Shown piece after piece: positions 38,730-47,010 of a DNA stretch of 64,000 nucleotides. The stretch spans positions 310,001 through 374,000 of the forward strand of contig JAHDYR010000011.1 in NCBI GenBank assembly GCA_019828565.1, read 5' to 3'. The first letter of the stretch is position 1; each line of letters starts with the position of its first letter. Below the pieces are notes generated by a model. That model was not told the origin of the DNA. It was given only the letters and a program-made list of their open reading frames with translations, and searched no databases. The translations under genes were made by a program, and so were the position numbers. Origin of the DNA: Carpediemonas membranifera. Taxonomy: Eukaryota; Fornicata.

Positions 38730-41700
38730 ATGGTAACCTACAAGATACTTAGTCTGAACACAGAGGGACACATAGGAAGAGGAAAGGACTTCACGGCGTC
38801 TATGGCAACGGCGATTCAGCTAAGGTTGAAGGACATAGAGGCAGTACTCATACAAGAGACATGGAGAACGGCGAATACGAGGGTTCATTGCTTCATGGAC
38901 CTTGACTACGCACTAGCAGGGAGGGAGACGGAAGAGGACCTGGTCTTAGCCAACGAAAAACGAAAGGTGGATGTCAAAAGTCAGCACCGCATCAACCGAC
39001 AACTAGGCATAGCAGGCAATGACGAACCTGCGCCAAGATGGAAGGGAACAAGGGAAGGCATCGGCACGATAGTGAGCCCACACGCAACTGCAAAGTGGGA
39101 CATCGGCATAACGGACAGCCTATCGGGAAGAGTGCAAGCCAGCATAATGAGAACCGGCAGGGACATACTAGTCATCAACGTGTATGGCCCTCCATCCGGC
39201 CACAGCAAGCAGGAGAAGGATGGATTCAGGGACACTATACAGAAGATCATGGACATGAAAGGGAGCATGGAGGCCATAATTATGGGAGACTGGAACATCG
39301 ACCCAGGCCAGATGGAAAGATCCACCCGGTGGAAGGATATGATGGAGAAGCACAGGCTCAAAGCCATCATACCCAAGTCTGGGACGCTCACATCAGGAAC
39401 ATCAACCCCGGACTTTGCAGTGACAACACCAGGAATCCAGGGGGCGGAGATTGAGGTGGTAGAGTCTCAGAAGGTCGGGGTATGGGGCTCAGCACACAAT
39501 GGAATCACACTAGCATGGAAGGAACAACGGTACTATGGCAGAAGTGAGCGAGACGTGGCTCTGGCCATACCCGAGGTGCACACCTGGCCCATGAAAAAGA
39601 AGGAGGGGCCAGTCACAGTCTCAAAGCTGAACAGGATCAAGAGCTCGGACCAATGGGAAGAGACTATAAGAGCATGCATGGGCGACCCAGTGAACAACAG
39701 GGGAGCAAAGGCAAGGGACAAAGTGTTCGGGAACGGAGTGTGGAGCGAACTCCAGCGAACCCCATGGACAGAAATAGGCAACAGGACCAGGAAGGAAAGG
39801 ATGAAAGAGGAGCTGGAGAAATACTGGGGAGAGCGCAGGGCCAAATGGGTGGCCGACATCAGCAGAAGTGCAAAAAGGGGGTATAGGGCCTCAAGGGCCT
39901 CAGTGGAAGCTGCCATCAGAAGGTGGTGGTGTGACAACCAATACAAGGGAATGCCGGAGAGCCTCCTCAAGGACGGAGTGATAACCACGGACAAGGCGGC
40001 CATCAGCGAGATCCTCTTGCAACAGTATGCTAGAGTCAGCAGAGGCAGGGAACCCACCTGGAAGACATGGAGGGGCAGGGACGGAAATGAGTTCAAGGAA
40101 AGCGAGGTCAAAGCCGCAATCAAAAGGATCAGGAGGGACACCGCACCAGGGCCTGACCTCACATCTGGAGACATGCTGAGAGAGCTGGATGAGAAAGGCC
40201 TTAGGGAAGTGACGAGGCTCATCAACAGGGTCTACAGGGAGGGCGACGTACCCAAAGCATGGAAGTATGCCACAGTGTCGGCCATACACAAGACAGGGAA
40301 GCCAAGGGTCAAGCCGGAATCATATAGACCAATATCCTTGACACCACTGCTGTACAGGGTCTATGGTAGATTGCTCAAGATACGTCTGGAAGCAGCAACG
40401 AAAAGGTTCATACCAAGAGAACAGGCTGGTTTCCAGTCAGACAGGGACGTCATCCAGCAGATACAGTACATTGTGCAGCGGCACCAGGAGGGGGTGAGAC
40501 CACGTCAATCTTTCTGGACATCGAGAAGGCATATGACACGGTACCAAGGGACATTCTCATGGATAAGCTACAGGGTATGGGGGTGGAGGAGCACTTGATC
40601 AGGGCAATTCAAGGCACAATAAAAGGAAACCTGGATATCAGTCAAGGGGGCAAAGGCATGGGAAAAGAACCAACAGGGGAGTTAAGCAAGGGTGCGTCCT
40701 GGCACCGACACTGTTTGTGCTGTTCATGGCTAACTGGCCCCACCTGGCCAGAAAGAAAATCAAGGGAGAACGGTACGACATCAGAGAACCGCCAAGGACC
40801 ACGAGCCACCTCAGCGACCGACTACCGGCAGCACTTACCATGTTTGTGGATGACACTGCGGTCACAGGGAGCAAACCGGAGCATAGCCAGATGGTCGCCA
40901 ACATAATGGTGGACATAATCAGAGAGCATGAAATGAGGGTGAACGCCCAGAAGAATGTAATGATTAGCGTGGACAGAACAGCCCTAGTCAGGATCGAGGG
41001 GGTAACACTACTGCCAGAGAAGGAGGCGAGATACCTGGGATTATGGATCGCAAGTGGGAAGGACCCTATGTCGGCCTGCATAAGGCGGAAACAGGAGCAG
41101 AGCGAAAGGTACAAGAGACTGGTGAGATGGGCAGGGTGGACCAGGGCAAACATGCCAGCACTAGCGAGCAGGCTACTACTGGAAATATATATATGGCCCA
41201 GGATCCTCTTCGGAGTCGAGGTGTGGGGGAACGCACCGGGAGGTAGAAGGATCTGGAATGACTGGCAGGGAATCATGGCAGGAACAGGACCGGGAGGGGG
41301 CGCAGCCATGAGGCTGATGAATGGATGGGTGGACCTCCAGGCACACATGGAATGGCTGGCAGTCAAAAGGATAGTCAACTACAGGGACCAGGATATACCA
41401 GTCAGAAACAGAGAATGGGGGCGGGGCACGGTTATGTGGGAAGCTAGGGAGAGAGTGCAGCATCTACTGGAGGGCACCAGAGAGGGAGCCCCTAAACCAG
41501 CGCTACTGGATTATGGCATGGAAACGATCAGGAGGGGGTGGATGAAGCGGTGCAAAAGCCGTACGGCACTAGGACTAATGGAAATCATGGGGACAAGGAA
41601 ATTAAGCAAGTGTCTGCAAGGTAAGCCTACGGTAGACCGAAAGGCTGGGAAGGGGCAAAGCAGGGCGGAATGGAAGAGAATTGTATCCATTGCAGCCAAT

Positions 41701-42175
41701 GTCAGCCCATCCCCATCGTCGGCAGAGAGAGGGGAGGGCCCTATGAGAGCCATCACAGAGCTGGCCCAAGGCGCTGACCTGAAGAGAGAAATTAGCAGAC
41801 TATGCCCCCTATGCTCGGAGGAGTCGGAGGTGAGCCTGTTCTACAGGATCATTAGGGAAAAAGCCAGGACCAGCAAGGAAGCAGGAAATGATCAGGGAGT
41901 GGGCAGAGGGCCAGAGGCTAGGATCGGCAGCGCACATAATCTGTGAATGCCCGGCAGTAGACAGGGGAGAAGCTTGGACAAAGCTGTGGACAGCAGCGAA
42001 GCACAAAACTAAGGACTTGGAAGTAAGGCAGGGCCCCCAGGGCGAATGGTACCAGGAAAGACCCATCCTAGAATTACAGCAACTAATAATATGGGGCTCG
42101 GAGGACATTTGGGAAGGCCTCACGGCAGGACTACGGGAACTGGCAAAGGTTTACAACAGCTTCAAGGTGGAATAG
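38730..42175 (+). pseudogene. LINE D ORF2: APE endonuclease and reverse transcriptase, frameshifted
   Basis: The endonuclease part is intact: ILSLNTEGH, VLIQETW, VINVYGPPSG, MGDWNID and SAHNG match the catalytic Asn, Glu, Asp-Asn and His positions of APE-type LINE nucleases. RT motifs follow: APGPDLTSGDML, YRPISLTPLLYRV, EQAGFQ, FLDIEKAYDTVP, VKQGCVLAPTLF, catalytic MFVDDTAV and YLGLW. The C-terminus has CPLCSEE...HIICECP, a typical LINE Cys/His knuckle. The frame changes near 40490-40494 (G run one short), between about 40600 and 40680, and near 41830-41890. The element is therefore not able to make a full ORF2 protein as written. Confidence 0.85.
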
Positions 42176-43090
42176 AAGCATGTCATGAACCCCTGACTCC
42201 AGGACCGGGAAGGGATGGACAAGGAATCAGCCATGGACCACCCTCGCTGGTGCTAAGCTCCTGGGATCAGTGAGGAAAGGCCCCACGTATCCCGGTAGCC
42301 AGGAACCAAAGCAAGGGAAGGAACGACTGCAAGGAAAGAACAGGGAAGGACAGATCAGAAATAAGAAAGAAAGGACATGCAACAAGGACAGAGCAAGGAT
42401 AAGGTCAAGGAAATCCATATTCATATGGTTGCACCACTCGTTGGGACCCCAAGGAAACTGCAGGGACTGGCCACGGGGGTCGGAGGGGCACAGGTGCCCC
42501 TGCCGCCCTTGTTAACGACATGGGAAACCAAGGACATGTAGTGCAAGCGAAATGTTGTAAGGGGTAACAGGACAACCAGGCCTAGTGCCTGGGGGTACAC
42601 CACCCATGCCCTGACCCACGCCACCTAACCGGGGTAGACAGCATGGACTTAGTCACTTTCCCCGCCTTCGGGTAGGCTTCTTAACAGAGTCGAGGGGGCA
42701 TGGAATTGGGGAACCGGACAGACGAGAGGGTGCCGTGGCTGAACGGCTCTACAAGGACTGCAGGGAAGCAAGGAGTGTCATAGTCAAGGTTCTGCAGGAC
42801 GATCCTGCCTGTCAATGCCCCGAGGACAGACCCCCAGGCTCCCCGGATAGTTGCCGGACTTTCAGGGAGACAGGAAAGCATATTTGCACGGAGATGGCCG
42901 CAGGGCCTCTGGGGCGATTGGAATCGGCTTTCCGCGGAGACAGTAGCACCGAAAGCCCAAGGCAAACGCTGCTGACCAGTTTGCCACGGGAAATAGGCAG
43001 TACCCCGGGGCACTCAGCTCCAAGACAACGGGAAACAAGCTCAGTCCGGGGTCAGAATCCAAGCACCATAAATTTCTTTCTTTCTTTCCT
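42176..43090 (+). other. LINE D 3' UTR with (TTTC)n tail
   Basis: No supported gene. An open frame from 42735 runs through the LINE/host boundary at 43090, so it cannot be a conserved coding unit. The last 27 bases (about 43064-43090) are TTTC repeats, the presumed 3' end used for target-primed reverse transcription. Confidence 0.6.
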
Positions 43091-43105
43091 TAAGGCGGGA
43101 GAAAG
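43091..43105 (+). repeat. Target-site duplication of LINE D, right copy
   Basis: Exact copy of 34403-34417. After it the 3' UTR of element A resumes. Confidence 0.85.
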
Positions 43106-43350
43106 GAGAAACCGCAGCAGATTGTCACTAATGGTTAATAAGATCGATATATCGAAGACTATCGAAGAATTGGCCGGAGAGAGTGAGAAAATGCCGGCGA
43201 TGGAAATGGCCAAAACCGCGCACAAAGAATGACTATCAGGCTGTGAAAATATGTGCCTGAGAGATGGGCATCAATGGCATGCTGGGAGGCACAGGAGACC
43301 AGAGAAATAATTTCTGAAGAGAAAATTTTTATTATATGATGGCGGGATAC

Positions 43351-43388
43351 ATCAATTGGAGACTTCGACCGTAGTCGACTGCAAGTCG
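43351..43388 (+). repeat. Split repeat B1 of element A (38 bp)
   Basis: Identical to B2 at 43666-43703. It ends in two overlapping inverted repeats, CGAC-CGTA-GTCG and CGACT-GCA-AGTCG, that abut the GCAT start of A2. Confidence 0.8.
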
Positions 43389-43625
43389 GCATACCGTCGT
43401 AGACGCGATGCGTAAGTACGCCTCGGGGCGTGGTACAGGCCCAGATGGACTACCGGCCATCTGGTACAAATATTCGAGAGAGATCGAATATTGACCAAAT
43501 ATTCGAATCAAATCTACGGTCCAGTTCAGACCAATTTTACCAAGGGGTTAAAACCCCATTCCCCGGTAGTTCCGAGAAGATGGGCGACGCACAGCCCCCC
43601 GTGACACTGGAGAGCCTGGAGGCCC
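43389..43625 (+). repeat. Split repeat A2 of element A (237 bp)
   Basis: Copy of 30372-30608. It includes the first bases of gag out of context and breaks off at 43626, where the B2-side sequence begins. Confidence 0.85.
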
Positions 43626-43665
43626 GAGCATGTTTCCCATCAATCTCGGGTATAAATTTGATTAG

Positions 43666-43703
43666 ATCAATTGGAGACTTCGACCGTAGTCGACTGCAAG
43701 TCG
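43666..43703 (+). repeat. Split repeat B2, 3' end of element A (38 bp)
   Basis: Copy of 43351-43388. The next base starts the solo unit of the B family, with no intervening host sequence. Confidence 0.8.
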
Positions 43704-44009
43704 GCATATCATCGATATGTAAGCTATCACGCCTCGGGCGTGGCTCACGCCCTGACACTGCTGGGTCAGGGCGTGTCAGAACAGGATTCCGGGGACACGA
43801 GAAAGATGGCCAAAATATTTAGAAAATCTCGAAAGATATGATTGTGGATACGGTCTTGATCCGTCCCGATCGCGAGCAGATCGTATCCCTCCAGCAGAAA
43901 CCGTGAGGATGGCCGAAGGCGACACGGATGACGGGCCAAGGCCGCCAAACGGAATATAAATTTGATTAGATCAATTTGGAATAGTCGATTATCGTCGACC
44001 AAATGGTCG
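43704..44009 (+). mobile_element. Solo A-B unit of a family-B YR retrotransposon
   Basis: 306 bp: 226 bp matching A1 of element B (63739-63964), a 40-bp middle part, and 40 bp matching B1/B2 (43970-44009). It corresponds to what remains when A1 and A2 recombine and all ORFs are lost, the analogue of a solo LTR. It also supplies the uninterrupted version of the site where Ty3 element C inserted in element B. It lies directly behind element A, consistent with both having targeted the same point 2 nt from tRNA-Lys, with A arriving later. Confidence 0.8.
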
Positions 44010-44206
44010 GGTGTTCACTCCGGAGGGTGACTCAGACAGGGTGTTAGGACACCGATATATTGCCTGTTCTGCTCCTGGGATCGAGATCCTGGCGGGTTCT
44101 GCACTCCCCAAAGGCAATGACCGACGACGCGTATAAACACCTTGTTGGATTATTTACTGCTGTGCAGTTGTACTCGTGCAGAGCACGTAATTTTGAAAAT
44201 TGGTCT

Positions 44207-44299
44207 TGTCAGTGCCTCAGTTATTATTATTGCTATTTATAACTACGGGCACACTCACCCCTGCTTCGCAGGTTATGTGTAAATACTGTTGTCGCCACA
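44207..44299 (+). repeat. Element E 5' LTR (93 bp)
   Basis: TGTCAGTG...CGCCACA, with TATTTATAA at 44234-44242 as a likely TATA box. Unusually short for Ty3/gypsy. The same sequence is at 54776-54868. Confidence 0.92.
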
Positions 44300-44310
44300 G
44301 AATCGATTCT
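44299..44310 (+). promoter_or_regulatory. Palindromic primer-binding site of element E
   Basis: AGAATCGATTCT, a perfect 12-bp palindrome beginning at the last LTR base, where a tRNA-complementary site is expected. Elements C and F have a palindrome of other sequence at exactly the same place. Confidence 0.6.
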
Positions 44311-44321
44311 AGTACAGACTC

Positions 44322-45909
44322 ATGTTTGCCAAAACCCAAATGACAATTCCAGAGCTCGACGCTATTAACCTCGACCGCGAGAGCGTCCGCTCCTTCAAGA
44401 GGCAAGTCCAACGCCTCAAGGTGTTCGCACCTGACGCGAAAGCCTCCCTTTTCCTCACCGACGCCTTGTCGGATCTCATTCAGCGACAGTTCGACCTCAA
44501 CGCTGAAACCATCACCGAAGAGGAGCTCTTCAAGCACCTCGACAAGCTCGTCGGCCCTCAGACATCCCGCCAATGGCTCGCCGAGCTGAGCAAGGTCCGC
44601 TGTGAATCCACTATCACCGACCTCAACACCCGCACCGTCCTTGTGCGCAAGTACATCAACGCATTCCAGGACATCTTCCAGCTCTACACAAAGGGCGCAT
44701 TCTCCGAAGAGGAGAACCTCTCCCGCGACGACGATACCGTCATCGAAAAAGCCACCAAGCTGTGCCTCTCCCATCTGGCACCTGACGCTTTCCAACGTGT
44801 CGTCCGCACGGAGTATGACCTCCGAAAGCCAACCAAGCTCGAGGACGTGTACAAACTCATCACCGAGGCCGCCCGGGTTGAAGACCAGCTTCGCCTGGAC
44901 ATGACGCGCTATGGCTACGATCTAGTGCGCACCAAGAAGGCCAGAACCAAGGCCAACAGCGACCCCGACACTGACGAATCCTCCAGCACCAAGCAGGCCC
45001 TCCCCATCAAGGCCAAGGAAGCGGCTCCCACCTCCAAGCCGCGTCCGAACGACATCCATCCGACCAACAGGCCCCCGAAGACCCCTTGCCCCATCTGCCA
45101 GGGCAATCACTGGCGGAACGAGTGTCCCCGTTCAGAGAAGACACGCTCCAGGGAGTCGGGCGGCGGCCTCAGAGCCAAATCTGAGCTCAAGGCCAAGACC
45201 CCGTTCGAGGCCATGATCCTTGACGATGCCGAGATCGACACCGAGGACGACGTGCTCAAGACTACGGGCCATATAAATGGCCAAGAGTACGTGTTCCACA
45301 TTGATTCATGCGCCAGACGTTCAGGAGTTTCGGAGGGACTAGCAAAGGATCTCGCCCTACCCCATTCAACGGGCCCTACGCGGCATTATTTACTGGCAGA
45401 CCAGTCAGTGGCCACCGCTAATGGCCGGACCTCCGCGGACCTCCGAGTGGCCCTAGCTGGCCACGAGACCCGCTTCACTGCCAACCTCGACATCATACCA
45501 GGGAAAAAACCCCTGATCCTCATAGGCTGCGATATTCTGAGAAGCCTCGGATGCCTCACTTCCGATGGCCTTTTTGTTAAGCTCGTGAAAGAAACCGCAG
45601 CAGACGAAGGGGACGATATTCCTTTCAGACCAGCAGAAGAATTACTGCTGGCCGACAACGTACAGCCCAACATTGAGATCGAGGAGCTTAAGCAACCGAT
45701 CACAGCGATATTGGAGCAGCACCCTCACGTTTTTGACGGCCTGGCGCCGGGAGGAGCCAAGGTGCCCGCCATGCGCATCCCGCTAGTGGACGAACAGCAC
45801 CTCGTGCAAGCCAAGCCCCGCCGCCTCAATCCCAGACGCCGTGAGCAAGTCAGAGAAGAGCTGCAGCGCCTGCGATCGGCAGGTATCACACGGGCCTCAC
45901 AGGGACCGT
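44322..45909 (+). CDS. Element E Gag-protease, 5' part of gag-pol
   Basis: Starts at the ATG 44322, 12 bp after the palindrome. Helical Gag capsid region (about 1-210), charged linker, one CCHC knuckle CPICQGNHWRNEC (about 257-269), then a retropepsin-like domain (HINGQEYVFHIDSCARRSG). In the protease the usual D(S/T)GA is DSCA, so activity is uncertain. It continues with GCDILRSLGCL and the connection to RT (LVQAKPRRLNPRRREQVREE). At 45909 the frame runs into the LTR of element F and stops within a few codons. The rest of pol resumes at 51957. Confidence 0.85.
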
Positions 45910-46021
45910 TGTGGTGGTCATAGACCACACTAATCATTTATACAGTTTAAGCCATTTATTGGCACAAGGGTTTTCTCTTCTTCTTTCCCTATAAAAGCAT
46001 TCTCCGCATTAGCGAGGCACA
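45910..46021 (+). repeat. Element F 5' LTR (112 bp)
   Basis: TGTGGTGG...GAGGCACA, with TATAAAAG at 45990-45997 as the probable core promoter. The 3' copy is 51841-51952. It contains an internal inverted repeat TGTGGT...ACCACA near its start. Confidence 0.92.
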
Positions 46022-46032
46022 TTAACGTTAAT
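46021..46032 (+). promoter_or_regulatory. Palindromic primer-binding site of element F
   Basis: ATTAACGTTAAT, a perfect 12-bp palindrome beginning at the last LTR base. It has the same position and length as in elements E and C, with unrelated sequence. Confidence 0.6.
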
Positions 46033-46041
46033 TCCCCTCAA

Positions 46042-47010
46042 ATGCTGAAGAAATCCGATCCCCCGTTGCTGAAGTCGCCAGATCTGAACGAACTGTTCAT
46101 CTTTGTGGACAAGTTCAACGATTACCGCGCCTTAGGGGGCAAGCGAGACATTGAGAAGCTAATCGACAGCGAGGTTCGGGAGATGGTGACAGCAATCCTA
46201 CCAGCGGACGATCTTGACGACGCGGAGGAAGAGATCCCTCTCCTCCTTAATCAACATCATCGTGCCGCTCGCTCCAGAGCCCAGAAGGACCTCAAGATCA
46301 TCAAGCGCCTAGGACGCGCTCTCAGACCTACTCAAGAAGTCAACAAGCTCCGTCTCTTTAGAATCACCGCCAAGGACTTCTCCCCTATCGAAGTTGCTCG
46401 AGTCAACAAGAAGTTCCGTATTACCATGGCAGTCGTCCAACCCGAGTTCCCCCTCGAGACACTACGCGACATATACGTTCGTTGTTTCAAGTTCGGATCC
46501 AACCAGACGATGTACCGCATCAAGGGAGGTGATCCAGGACATGTCGCTAGAAGATGCCATGCCGCGCGTTCTAGCCCTATCCAGAACAGTCCAAGAGAGC
46601 ACCGCGATCGCCAACGCGTTCCAGGACAAGCCGTCCAACGCCGAGCACCACCACACGAGCCGTAACTCCCACCGACGCAACGATCGCAAGCCTCAGTCAC
46701 GTCCCACCGAAGACCGTTCGCATGCTACCAGACCTGAACACGCGTCGACTAAGCCTATCGACAAGAAGGGCAGACGTGATCATTCACAGTTCACTTGCTA
46801 TAACTGTGGTGGTAAGGGTCACGCCGTCTACGAGTGTAAGAAGCCCAAGAACAAGTGTCAGAAGTGCGGGAAGAGCGGACACCTTGACAGGTTCTGTAAA
46901 TCCCCACAGTACTTGTCCTTGTTCTCGATGACTTCACACAAACGCAAAGATAGCCTACCTCTGTGCAAAGTTAAGGTCGAGGGTCGAGACGTCGTTGCCT
47001 TGATTGATTC
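46042..47010 (+). CDS. Element F Gag and start of protease (one +1 break)
   Basis: Starts 9 bp after the palindrome. The capsid-like part reads to about 46523 (ending ...NQTMYRIK). After one extra G in 46524-46526, the frame continues as EVIQDMSLEDAMPRVL, then an Arg/His-rich linker. Two CCHC knuckles follow, CYNCGGKGHAVYEC and CQKCGKSGHLDRFC. The protease active site is VVALIDSG at the end of this segment. A second extra G at 47011-47014 then shifts the frame into pol. Role: particle shell and RNA packaging. If the two extra bases are real, no full Gag-Pol can be made without frameshifting. Confidence 0.82.

Larger units (their letters stand above)
34418..43090 (+). mobile_element. Element D: non-LTR retrotransposon (LINE) with APE endonuclease
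   Basis: 8673 bp between 15-bp direct repeats, inserted in the 3' UTR of element A. Layout: about 470 bp 5' UTR, ORF1 with a nuclease-like region, two small ORFs, ORF2 (APE endonuclease, RT, Cys/His C-terminus), about 900 bp 3' UTR, and a (TTTC)n tail in place of poly(A). The coding strand is strikingly purine-rich (GGA, AAG and AGG codons), unlike the host genes and other elements here. ORF1 and ORF2 carry frame breaks, so this copy is probably dead. Confidence 0.87.
30372..43703 (+). mobile_element. Element A: YR retrotransposon (DIRS/Ngaro-like) with split direct repeats, split by LINE D
   Basis: Order: A1 (30372-30608), gag, RT-RNase H, tyrosine recombinase (to 34298), 3' UTR, B1 (ending 43388), A2 (43389-43625), B2 (ending 43703). 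This A1-ORFs-B1-A2-B2 layout is the split direct repeat form of Ngaro/VIPER-type elements. LINE D (34418-43090) sits in the 3' UTR; without it the element is about 4.6 kb, close to element B. No integrase or long terminal repeat is present and no target duplication is seen, as expected for YR integration. The 5' terminus GCAT lies 2 nt from the tRNA-Lys 5' end. A1 and A2 appear identical, so insertion looks recent. Confidence 0.85.

Noticed and set aside
42735-43232. 165-codon ORF at the end of LINE D
   Set aside because: It crosses the LINE boundary and target duplication at 43090-43105, so it cannot be an evolved coding unit.
46501-46570. Knuckle-like GGDPGHVARRC in the unshifted frame of element F Gag
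   Set aside because: It lacks the first cysteines, the frame ends soon after, and two genuine CCHC knuckles follow in the shifted frame.
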